Under the pieces are notes generated by a model. That model was given only the letters and a program-made list of their open reading frames with translations, was not told where the DNA came from and did no database searches. The translations under genes were made by a program, and so were the position numbers. Below are positions 1-8,500 of a DNA stretch of 19,417 nucleotides, one piece after another. How positions within the stretch are numbered: the stretch's first letter is position 1; every line of letters begins with the position of its first letter. The DNA comes from Thermohalobaculum sp035512995 (GTDB lineage Bacteria; Pseudomonadota; Alphaproteobacteria; Rhodobacterales; Rhodobacteraceae), in contig DATKCY010000021.1 in assembly GCA_035512995.1 (NCBI GenBank), positions 1-19,417 of the forward strand. The letters are read 5' to 3'.

Positions 1-1181
1 GCCGGCGGGTGGCCGGCTGGATGAAGACCCGGCCCGCGCGCACCGAGGTCCATTTCCGGCCGATGACCAACAGCGTGCTGCCGCAGCCGCTCGGCGTCGT
101 CGGTGTGCTCGCGCCCTGGAACTACCCGTGGCACCTGGCGGTCGCGCCGCTGATCGGCATCTTCGCGGCCGGCCACCGCGCGATGGTCAAGCCGTCCGAG
201 CACACGCCCGCGACCTCGGCGCTGCTGGCCGGGCTGGCCGAGCGCCCTTTCGCCCCGGACGAGCTGGCCGTCGTCCGGGGCGGCGCCGCGACGGCGGCGG
301 CGTTCTCGCGGCTGCCCTTCGACCACCTGCTGTTCACCGGCTCGGCCGAGATCGGCGCGAAGGTCGCGGCCGCGGCGGCCGAGCGGCACGTGCCGGTGAC
401 GCTCGAGCTCGGCGGCAAGTGCCCCGCGATCGTCGACCGCTCGGCCGACCTCGACCAGGCGGCGGCGCAGATCGCCTGGGGCAAGTGGCTGAACGCCGGG
501 CAGACCTGCTTCGCGCCCGACTACGTGCTCGTGCCGGAGGACCTGCTGGCGCCCCTCGTGCAGCGCCTGGCCGCCAAGGTGGCCGAACTCTATCCGGCGG
601 CCCGGATCGAGCGCGACTACACTGCAATTCCGGGCGAGCACCGCCGCCAGCGGCTCGCCGCGATGCTCGAGCAGGCGGAGGACGAGGGGGTGGGGATCGT
701 CCGCCCGCTCGGCCCCGACCGGGGCGCGCGGATGATGCCCGCCATCGTGACGAACCCGCCCGAGCACCTGGCGCTGATGCAGGAGGAGATCTTCGGGCCG
801 ATCCTGCCGGTGGTCCCGTGCCACGACACGGCGATGGCGATCGGCCGCCTCGCGTCCCGGCCGCGGCCGCTCGCGCTCTACTGGTTCGGCACCGACCGCG
901 GGACGGAGGCGCAGGTCGCGCGCGAGACCTGGGCCGGGGGGCTCTCGATCAACACCTGCGTGCTGCAGATCGCGCAGGAGGACCTGCCGTTCGGCGGTGT
1001 CGGCGCCTCGGGGCAGGGGCACTATCACGGGCGGTGGGGGTTCGACCGGTTCTCGAAGCTGAAGCCGGTGACCCGGCGCTCGGGCCGCTTCGACCCCTCG
1101 CGGTTCTTCATGCCGCCCTACGGCCCGGCGGCGAGGAGCGCGGTGAAGCTCTACCAGCGCGCCGCCCGCTGGCGTTCCTGA
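1..1181 (+). CDS. Aldehyde dehydrogenase, coniferyl-aldehyde-dehydrogenase type (5' end missing)
   Basis: This is an NAD(P)-dependent aldehyde dehydrogenase that would oxidise an aldehyde to its acid in the cytoplasm. The reading frame is open to the left edge (in-frame codons from base 3), so the true start lies outside. About 390 codons are visible against about 470 for the family, so roughly 80 N-terminal residues are missing. Counting from the GTG at 9, the cofactor-site APWNYPW is at 35-41, FTGS at 109-112, general-base Glu in LELGGK at about 133, and nucleophile Cys in GQTCFAPDY at about 167. The APWNYP, GQTCFAPDY and late FGGVGASGQGHYHG motifs fit the coniferyl aldehyde dehydrogenase (CalB-like) branch better than the betaine or succinate-semialdehyde branches. 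The natural substrate cannot be told from sequence. It runs convergently into the liu operon with only 22 bp between stops, and no terminator hairpin is visible there. Confidence 0.9.
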   Translation, partial: RRVAGWMKTRPARTEVHFRPMTNSVLPQPLGVVGVLAPWNYPWHLAVAPLIGIFAAGHRAMVKPSEHTPATSALLAGLAERPFAPDELAVVRGGAATAAAFSRLPFDHLLFTGSAEIGAKVAAAAAERHVPVTLELGGKCPAIVDRSADLDQAAAQIAWGKWLNAGQTCFAPDYVLVPEDLLAPLVQRLAAKVAELYPAARIERDYTAIPGEHRRQRLAAMLEQAEDEGVGIVRPLGPDRGARMMPAIVTNPPEHLALMQEEIFGPILPVVPCHDTAMAIGRLASRPRPLALYWFGTDRGTEAQVARETWAGGLSINTCVLQIAQEDLPFGGVGASGQGHYHGRWGFDRFSKLKPVTRRSGRFDPSRFFMPPYGPAARSAVKLYQRAARWRS

Positions 1182-1203
1182 CCGGAGCCTGAACCGCTTC
1201 GGG

Positions 1204-1989
1204 CTACCCGGCCGCCCACGGCGGCGGGCGCTTGTCGAAGAAGGCGGCGATGCCCGCCTTCGCCTCGTCCGTCTCCCAGCGGTCGGCCAGCGCCTCGGCC
1301 GTCCGCTCGATCAGCGCGTCGTCGATCGGGGGCGAGAGGGCGCGGACCAGCGCCTTGCCCTCGGCGACCGCGCCCGGTGCCGTCGCGAGACAGGGCGCGA
1401 CCTGGCGCTCGACCGCGGCGTCCAGCTCCTCCGCCGGCACCGCCTCCGCGACGAGGCCGAGGCGCACCGCCTCCTCCGCGCCGAACAGGCGGCCGGAGAA
1501 GAAGACCTCGCGCGCACGCGGAGGCGTGAGCCTGGCCACGACATAGGGCGAGATCGTCGCCGGGATCAGCCCGAGCCGCGTCTCGGTCAGCCCGAATCGG
1601 GCGTCGGCGGCGGCGATGGCGACGTCGCAGACCGCGATCAGGCCGATGCCGCCGCCGAAGGCCTGGCCGTTGATCCGGCCGATCAGCGGCAGCGGCAGCT
1701 CGTCGAGGGCGCGCAGCATGCCGGCCAGCGCCCGCGCGCCCGCCATCCGCTCGTCGCGCGTCGCCTGCATCTGCTCGCGCATCCAGCCGAGGTCGGCGCC
1801 GGCCGAGAAGCTCCGTCCCGCGCCCGTCAGCACGACCGCGCGCGCGCCGCTCTCCGGCAGCGCGGCCGCGGCCTCCGCCAGCTCGGCGATCATGGCGGCG
1901 TTCATCGCGTTGTGCCTGTCGGGCCGGCTGAGCGTCAGGGTCGCGATCCCGCGCCGGTCGGTCTCGAGCGTGATGGTCTCAGCCGGCAT
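1204..1989 (-). CDS. liuC: Enoyl-CoA hydratase family, probable methylglutaconyl-CoA hydratase
   Basis: This 261-residue crotonase-fold enzyme probably hydrates 3-methylglutaconyl-CoA to HMG-CoA, the step between methylcrotonyl-CoA carboxylase and HMG-CoA lyase in leucine breakdown. The fold signatures are clear: SFSAGADLGWM (about 60-70) forms the first oxyanion-hole segment, GQAFGGGIGL (about 108-117) the second, followed by FGLTETRLGLIPATISPYV (about 132-150). That last segment is typical of the AUH/LiuC group. The specific substrate is inferred mainly from position: it is the last gene of the operon, directly after HMG-CoA lyase, whose stop overlaps this start by 11 nt. The ATG at 1989 has AGGGA upstream inside the lyase gene. 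Crotonase-family substrate calls from sequence alone are uncertain, so a generic enoyl-CoA hydratase is the alternative. Confidence 0.9.
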   Translation of the reverse strand: MPAETITLETDRRGIATLTLSRPDRHNAMNAAMIAELAEAAAALPESGARAVVLTGAGRSFSAGADLGWMREQMQATRDERMAGARALAGMLRALDELPLPLIGRINGQAFGGGIGLIAVCDVAIAAADARFGLTETRLGLIPATISPYVVARLTPPRAREVFFSGRLFGAEEAVRLGLVAEAVPAEELDAAVERQVAPCLATAPGAVAEGKALVRALSPPIDDALIERTAEALADRWETDEAKAGIAAFFDKRPPPWAAG

Positions 1990-2838
1990 CGAGCGTGTCC
2001 CTGATCTCCTTCACGAAGCGCTCCGCCTTGCCGAGCGCCGTGTGGTCGAGGCCGTGCGCGTGCTTGCCGAGGTCGAGCCACTCGACCAGCAGGACGGTCG
2101 AGAGGTTGCCCTTGGCGCCCGGGGCGTAGGGGCAGCCGCCGAGGCCCCCGATCGCGGCGTCGAACGACATGAGGCCGTGCTCGATCGAGACGCCGACGCT
2201 CTCGAGCGCGCGGCCGTTGGTGTCGTGGTAGTGCCCGGCCAGGCGCTCGGGCGGCGCCACCTCCAGCACCGCCTTCAGCATCGCGTCCACCGTCTCGGGC
2301 GTTCCCTTGCCGACGGTGTCGCCGAGCGAGACCTCGCGGCAGCCGAGCGCGATCAGCCGCTCGACCACGCGCGCGACGGCCTGGGGTGCGACCGGCCCCT
2401 CGTAGGGGCACTCGACGACGCAGGAGACGTAGCCGCGGAGCGGCACGCCGTCGGCCTCGGCCGCCTCGGCGACCGGCCGGAAGCGCTCCAGGCTCTCGTC
2501 GATCCCGGCATTGATGTTCTTTTTGCTGAACGTCTCGGAGGCCGCGCCGAAGACCGCGACCTCGTCGGCGCGGGCGGCGCGGGCCGCCTCGTAACCCTTG
2601 AGGTTCGGCGTCAGCACCGAATAGACGGTGTCCTCGCTCCGCTCGATGCCGGACATGACCTCCGCGGCGTCGGCCATCTGCGGCACCCATTCGGGCGAGA
2701 CGAAGCTCGCGGCCTCGATCCGCGGGAAGCCCGCGGCGGACAACAGGTCGATCAGCCGGATCTTGTCGGCGGCCGCGATCGGCCGCGCCTCGTTCTGCAG
2801 CCCGTCGCGCGGGCCGACCTCGGTGACGGCGACCTGGG

Positions 2839-2842
<4 letters not shown>
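1979..2842 (-). CDS. hmgL: Hydroxymethylglutaryl-CoA lyase
   Basis: HMG-CoA lyase cleaves 3-hydroxy-3-methylglutaryl-CoA to acetoacetate and acetyl-CoA, the last step of leucine catabolism. The 287-residue TIM-barrel protein begins with TEVGPRDGLQNE (7-18), carrying the catalytic Arg12 and metal-binding Asp13. It has the metal-binding HYHDTNG (His204, His206) and the family signature GGLGGCPYAPGAKGN with catalytic Cys237. No mitochondrial-type leader is present, as expected for a bacterium. The start at 2842 is supported by a strong GGAGGAG ribosome site about 7 nt upstream and by an exact fit to the family N-terminus. The reading frame stays open far upstream by chance, because of high GC. 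The start overlaps the end of mccA by 4 nt and the end overlaps the hydratase gene by 11 nt, so translation is probably coupled. Confidence 0.96.
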
Positions 2843-4808
<1,966 letters not shown>

Positions 4809-4809
<1 letters not shown>

Positions 4810-5330
4810 CAGGCCCCGAGCGCCGCGAGCGCCTTGCGGTGGCGCTCGGCCGACGCCTCGTCGAAGCAGCAGAAGGTGACCTCCATCTCCGGGTGGTCAT
4901 CGAGCATGCCCGCCACGGTCTCGGCCGCGATCCGCGCCGCCTCGTCCGGCGGGAAGCGGTAGGCGCCGGTCGAGATCGCGGGGAAGGCGACGGTCTTCAG
5001 CCCGTGCTCGGCCGCGAGCCCGAGCGAGCGGCGGTAGCACGAGGCGAGTTCCTCGGGCTCCGACCGCTCGCCGCCCGACCAGACGGGGCCGACCGTGTGG
5101 ATCACGTGGGCGGCCGGCAGCCTGTAGCCGCGCGTGATCTTCGCGTCCCCGGTCTCGCAGCCGCCGAGCGCGGCACACTCGTCCTTCAGCTCCGGCCCGG
5201 CGGCGCGGTGGATCGCGCCGTCGACCCCGCCTCCGCCCATGAGGGTCGTGTTCGCGGCGTTGACGATGGCGTCGACCTCGAGCTTCGTGATGTCGCCGGT
5301 CTCGACCTTCATGCGCCCGGTCGCGGTCAT
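4809..5330 (-). CDS. Macro-domain protein, probable O-acetyl-ADP-ribose deacetylase
   Basis: This single-domain macro protein of 173 residues resembles YmdB/MacroD enzymes, which bind ADP-ribose and hydrolyse O-acetyl-ADP-ribose or remove ADP-ribose from acidic residues. The visible motifs are GDITKLEVDAIVNAAN (12-27), with Asp20 for adenine binding and Asn24/Asn27, then GGGGVDGAIHRAAG (32-45), HTVGPVW (78-84) and the phosphate-binding loop AISTGAYRFP (118-127). All core residues of an active MacroD-type enzyme are present. The start at 5330 is chosen for its GAGGGAGG ribosome site about 7 nt upstream; the in-frame Met at 5312 lacks one. It overlaps the preceding MCL gene by 4 nt and shares one base with mccA, so it is made as part of the leucine operon. 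Macro genes are not standard members of that pathway. The substrate is not shown by the sequence. Confidence 0.92.
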
Positions 5331-5806
5331 GGATGCGCCTCCCTCAGCCGGATCAGGATCGGCGGGTTGCCGCCTTGCCCGCCGTCGAGCGTGTCGTCGA
5401 ACAGATAGCGCGCCGGGCGGATGTCGTCCGGCGTGCAGTCGCGCGTGAGGGCAGGGGGTTCCTGCTGATCGCCCCACCAGCAGGAGAAGATCAGCGGGCT
5501 GCTGTCGGCCCCGAGCGCCGCCCGCGCGATCCGCTGGAGCCCGGCATAGGCCTTCGCGCGCGCCGGCGTCTCGGGATCGTCCGGGTCGTCGCCCTTCTCC
5601 GCCTCCCACGGCACGACCTGGTCGAGGAAGATGCATGCGCAGTTCCACCCCGTCGGCACCCGGTCCGAGACGTGGTAGACCAGCCGCTTCTCCGCCAGCG
5701 CCTTCGGCCGGAGCGAGGGGTCGGCCTCGAGCCCGATCTCGCCGACCGCGACGTCGGTGAAGCGCGCCAGCGCGCGGTCGATGCCGAGGTAGACGGCAAG
5801 GCACAT
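5327..5806 (-). CDS. Conserved-looking hypothetical protein starting MCLAVYLG
   Basis: I do not recognise a named function. From the ATG at 5806 the protein is 159 residues, soluble and acidic, with no signal peptide or membrane segment. It has a Cys directly after the initiator Met, a WNCACIFLDQVVPWE segment near residue 60, and FSCWWGDQ near 110. The clustered Cys and Trp residues look conserved, and could be buried or catalytic. A Met-Cys start is seen in N-terminal-nucleophile hydrolases and in TANGO2/NRDE proteins, but no further match to those is visible, so this is only a hint. An in-frame ATG at 5815 would add MRL. I prefer 5806 because GGGAT sits about 7 nt upstream and no ribosome site precedes 5815 at a useful distance. 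It overlaps the macro gene by 4 nt, which suggests the two work together. Codon use matches its neighbours. Confidence 0.8.
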   Translation of the reverse strand: MCLAVYLGIDRALARFTDVAVGEIGLEADPSLRPKALAEKRLVYHVSDRVPTGWNCACIFLDQVVPWEAEKGDDPDDPETPARAKAYAGLQRIARAALGADSSPLIFSCWWGDQQEPPALTRDCTPDDIRPARYLFDDTLDGGQGGNPPILIRLREAHP

Positions 5807-5831
5807 CAGCCGCATCCCACGGGGCGTGCGC

Positions 5832-5937
5832 TCAGAAACACCAGCTCCGCCTCTGTCCGCCGTCGTAGCGCCGGGCATGGCCCCCGGCGACCATCGTCTC
5901 CGCGACGTTGCGTCCGTCGAGGTTCAGCCGCCCGAGC
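5832..5937 (-). pseudogene. C-terminal remnant of a thermonuclease (SNase-fold) gene
   Basis: In the 156 bp between mccB and the MCL gene, one minus-strand frame reads GRLNLDGRNVAETMVAGG followed by HARRYDGGQRRSWCF and a TGA at 5832-5834. This matches, from memory, the C-terminal end of alphaproteobacterial thermonuclease-family proteins, which typically finish with a 'DGR.V.E.MV..G.AR.YDGG.R..WC' pattern. Only about 34 residues of the usual 140 or more are left. The frame continues upstream into the mccB coding region but no longer resembles nuclease, and there is no start codon with a ribosome site. The resemblance begins about 25 nt after the mccB stop, so the rest of the gene seems to have been deleted up to that point. 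A short expressed peptide is possible but unlikely. Confidence 0.65.
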
Positions 5938-5962
5938 GCGCCTTGTCGACGACGCCACCCGC

Positions 5963-7570
5963 TCACATCCTGAACACGCCGAAGCGCGTCTCCGGCACGG
6001 GCGCGTTCAGCGCCGCGGCGAGCGACAGCGCCAGCGCCTCGCGGGTGCGGCGGGGGTCCTGGATGCCGTCGTCCCAGAGCCGGGCGGAGGCGTAGAGCGG
6101 GTGGCCCTGATGCTCGAACTGCTCGACGATCGGGGCCTTGAACGTCTCCTCCTCTTCCTTCGACCACGTGCCGCCCTTGCGCTCGATCCCGTCGCGCCTG
6201 ACGGTCGCGAGCACGCCCGCCGCCTGGTAGCCGCCCATGACCGAGATGCGGCTGTTCGGCCAGGTCCAGAGGAAGCGGGGCGAGTAGGCCCGTCCGCACA
6301 TGCCGTAGTTGCCCGCGCCGAACGAGCCGCCGATGATCAGCGTGATCTTCGGCACGGCGGCGGTCGCGACGGCGGTGACGAGCTTCGCGCCGTGGCGCGC
6401 GATGCCTTCGTTCTCGTAGCGCCGGCCGACCATGAAGCCGGTGATGTTCTGCAGGAAGATGAGCGGAATGCGCCGCTGGCAGCAGAGCTCGACGAAGTGC
6501 GCGCCCTTGACCGCGCTCTCCGAGTACAGGATGCCGTTGTTGGCGACGATCCCGACCTCCTGGCCCCGGATCGTGGCGAAGCCGCAGACCAGCGTCTCGC
6601 CGAAGCGGCGCTTGAACTCGTCGAGGCGCGAGCCGTCGAGGATGCGCGCCAGCACCTCGCGAACGTCGTAGGGAATCCGCGTATCGTCCGGCACGATACC
6701 GAGAATCTCCTCCGGGTCGTAGAGCGGCGGCTCGCCGCGCCCGGCGCGCGCCTCCTGCCCGTGTGCCTCGCCGATATGGCTCATGATCCGCCGGGCGATC
6801 GCCAGCGCATGCACGTCGTCCTCCGCCAGGTGGTCGGCGACGCCGGAGAGGCGCGTGTGCACGTCGCCGCCGCCGAGCTCCTCGGCCGAGACCACCTCGC
6901 CCGTGGCGGCTTTGACCAGTGGCGGCCCGGCGAGGAAGATCGTGCCCTGCTCGCGCACGATGATCGACTCGTCCGACATCGCCGGCACATAGGCGCCGCC
7001 GGCGGTGCACGATCCCATGACCACGGCGATCTGCGCGATGCCCTTCGCGCTCATGTTCGCCTGGTTGAAGAAGATGCGCCCGAAATGGTCGCGGTCCGGA
7101 AAGACCTCGTCCTGGCGGGGCAGGTTGGCGCCGCCCGAGTCGACCAGGTAGATGCAGGGCAGCCGGTTCTGCTCGGCGATCTCCTGCGCCCGCAGGTGTT
7201 TTTTCACCGTGATCGGAAAGTAGCTGCCGCCCTTCACCGTCGCGTCGTTGGCGACGATCATGCACTGGCGGCCCTCGACCCGCCCGACGCCCGCGATGAT
7301 GCCGCCGGCCGGCGCGTCGCCGTCGTACATCCCGTGCCCGGCGAAGAGCCCGACCTCGAGGAACGGCGAGCCGGCGTCGATCAGCCGCTCGACCCGCTCG
7401 CGCGGCGGCAGCTTCCCCCGCTTCACGTGCCGCTCGAGCGCCTCCGCGCCGCCGCCGGCCATCGCGCCCTCGGCCGCGGCCGAGACCTCCGCCAGCGCCG
7501 CCTCCATCGCCTCGCGGTTCTTCCGGAAGGCGTCCGAGCGCGGCTGGACGGAGGAGGGGAGGACGGTCAT
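5963..7570 (-). CDS. mccB: Methylcrotonyl-CoA carboxylase, carboxyltransferase beta subunit
   Basis: The beta subunit (also called liuB) moves the carboxyl group from biotin on MccA to 3-methylcrotonyl-CoA, giving 3-methylglutaconyl-CoA. At 535 residues it has normal length and both crotonase-like carboxyltransferase halves. Diagnostic segments are the N-terminal RGKLPPRERVERLID, YLVDSGGANLPRQDEVFPD in the CoA-binding half, GSCTAGGAYVPAMSDE, and in the C-terminal half FLQNITGFMVGRRYENEGI and GGSFGAGNYGMCGRAYSPRF. These last motifs separate MCC from propionyl-CoA carboxylase beta. The start at 7570 (MTVLPSSVQPRSDAF) matches the family. An in-frame upstream Met at 7612 would lie inside vapC and is rejected. 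The ATG overlaps the vapC stop by 4 nt, and only a weak ribosome site (GAGGTCGAG) is visible, so translation may depend on ribosomes finishing vapC. Confidence 0.96.
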   Translation of the reverse strand: MTVLPSSVQPRSDAFRKNREAMEAALAEVSAAAEGAMAGGGAEALERHVKRGKLPPRERVERLIDAGSPFLEVGLFAGHGMYDGDAPAGGIIAGVGRVEGRQCMIVANDATVKGGSYFPITVKKHLRAQEIAEQNRLPCIYLVDSGGANLPRQDEVFPDRDHFGRIFFNQANMSAKGIAQIAVVMGSCTAGGAYVPAMSDESIIVREQGTIFLAGPPLVKAATGEVVSAEELGGGDVHTRLSGVADHLAEDDVHALAIARRIMSHIGEAHGQEARAGRGEPPLYDPEEILGIVPDDTRIPYDVREVLARILDGSRLDEFKRRFGETLVCGFATIRGQEVGIVANNGILYSESAVKGAHFVELCCQRRIPLIFLQNITGFMVGRRYENEGIARHGAKLVTAVATAAVPKITLIIGGSFGAGNYGMCGRAYSPRFLWTWPNSRISVMGGYQAAGVLATVRRDGIERKGGTWSKEEEETFKAPIVEQFEHQGHPLYASARLWDDGIQDPRRTREALALSLAAALNAPVPETRFGVFRM

Positions 7571-7947
7571 CGGACCAGCTCGACCTCGATCCCGACATCG
7601 AGCTGCGACCACGCGCGATCCGTCGTCAACGCAACGCCGCCGGACCGTGCGGCAAGGGCGAGGCAGGCCCGATCGGCCAGCGAAAGCCCCTGCGATCGCG
7701 TTCCGCTCCGCAGCATGCCGGCTTCCATGGCCTGCGGAAGATCGAAATCGATGGCGTTCAGCGGCAACAGCTCGACGGTCTCGCGGGCCTCGTCCGGCTC
7801 GAACCCCTTGTCGCAGAGCTTCGCCACCACCTCCGAAACGTTGACGGTGCTGATGATCGCATCGGAAAGCGCCTCCGCGACTCGCTCGCCGCCGGCTTCC
7901 TCCTGCAGGAGCGCCAGCAACGCCGAGGCGTCGATGACCGCGCTCAC
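7567..7947 (-). CDS. vapC: PIN-domain toxin, VapC type
   Basis: This 126-residue PIN-domain ribonuclease is the toxin of a VapBC type II toxin-antitoxin pair. VapC proteins cut tRNA or rRNA when released from their antitoxin. The four acidic metal-binding positions of the fold are visible: Asp6 in VIDASALLA, Glu39 in VSEVVAKL, Asp92 in LSLADRACLALA and Asp110 in TTDRAW. All are intact, so the toxin looks active. The start is a GTG at 7947 with GGGAAGA upstream, and it overlaps the antitoxin stop as GTGA. Its own stop overlaps the mccB start as ATGA. The pair thus sits inside the leucine operon with no spacer on the mccB side. Base composition of the pair looks somewhat less GC-rich than the flanking liu genes by eye, consistent with later arrival. 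The RNA target is unknown. Confidence 0.9.
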   Translation of the reverse strand: MSAVIDASALLALLQEEAGGERVAEALSDAIISTVNVSEVVAKLCDKGFEPDEARETVELLPLNAIDFDLPQAMEAGMLRSGTRSQGLSLADRACLALAARSGGVALTTDRAWSQLDVGIEVELVR

Positions 7948-8444
7948 GAACGGTCTTCCCGCCGAGCCTCGGCCCGGCGCTCGGCGATCAATTCGTCGGC
8001 CAGGCTGGTGCCATCCCGCACCCTGGCCCGCACGGCGTCCTGCGCCCGACGAACGGCGACGCCGGCGGACAGGAGGCGCAGCTCACCGTCGATCACGCGC
8101 GCCGTCACGATCCCGTCCCGGCCGATCTCCATCGCAGAGCGCATCTCCGAGGGGATGACGATGCGACCATCGGGACCGACGATCAGCCGGACGGGGCCCA
8201 TCGTCCGCGAGCGGTCGGTGTCGCTCGGACGATCCGCTTGCCTCGCCTCGTACGCCTTCTTCCAGTGCCAGTATTGCGTCGAGGCGGTGTCGGGATTGCC
8301 GCCCTCGGCGACGTAGGCGTCGATGACCTCGGCGCGCGCCGCCCGGCGCCCCCTCGACCGCGTGATCTCCTCCGCGAGCGCCCACACCCGACCCGTCTTC
8401 GAGTGCGGATCGCGTGGCGCCAGCTCTCCGTAAGCGCTTGCCAT
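7944..8444 (-). CDS. vapB: AbrB/MazE-type antitoxin, VapB, with N-terminal extension
   Basis: This is the antitoxin partner of the PIN toxin. It would bind and inhibit VapC and repress the pair's own promoter. At 166 residues it is about twice the usual VapB size. Residues 84-126 form an AbrB/SpoVT swapped-hairpin DNA-binding domain (VRLIVGPDGRIVIPSEMR then a beta-rich end). Residues 127-166 are the helical, Arg- and Ala-rich tail expected to wrap the toxin (ADELIAERRAEARRED). Residues 16-68 are an extra helical region with RVWALAEEITRSRGRRA and NPDTASTQYWHWKKAYEA, which looks like a small DNA-binding helix bundle, though I cannot name the family. The ATG at 8444 has AAGGGAG about 8 nt upstream, and an AT-rich promoter-like stretch precedes it. 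The stop overlaps the vapC start by 4 nt. Confidence 0.87.
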   Translation of the reverse strand: MASAYGELAPRDPHSKTGRVWALAEEITRSRGRRAARAEVIDAYVAEGGNPDTASTQYWHWKKAYEARQADRPSDTDRSRTMGPVRLIVGPDGRIVIPSEMRSAMEIGRDGIVTARVIDGELRLLSAGVAVRRAQDAVRARVRDGTSLADELIAERRAEARREDRS

Positions 8445-8468
8445 TCCCGCTCCCTTGCGTCAGAGAAA

Positions 8469-8499
8469 AATATATGACACGTTCATTCTAGTTTTTCAA
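8469..8499 (-). promoter_or_regulatory. Candidate vapBC promoter
   Basis: The 56 bp between ivd and vapB is the only clearly AT-rich spot in the window. On the minus strand it offers TTGAAA (8494-8499) as a -35 and TATATT (8469-8474) as a -10, spaced 19 bp, slightly longer than ideal. The -35 box lies directly beside the ivd stop codon. If real, it lets vapBC, and by read-through the rest of the liu operon, be transcribed independently of ivd. This is a pattern match only. Confidence 0.45.
8474..8486. promoter_or_regulatory. Short inverted repeat in the vapBC promoter, possible VapB operator
   Basis: The sequence ATGA-N5-TCAT lies within the candidate -35/-10 spacer and touches the -10. AbrB-type antitoxins commonly bind short palindromes over their own promoter, so this is a plausible autoregulation site. 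A 4 bp arm can easily occur by chance. Confidence 0.3.
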
Positions 8500-8500
8500 A

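Noticed and set aside
5333..8158. Plus-strand open frame of about 941 codons over the liu genes
   Set aside because: Same reasoning: it is the mirror of mccB, vapBC and the MCL gene, has no ribosome site and no recognisable motif.
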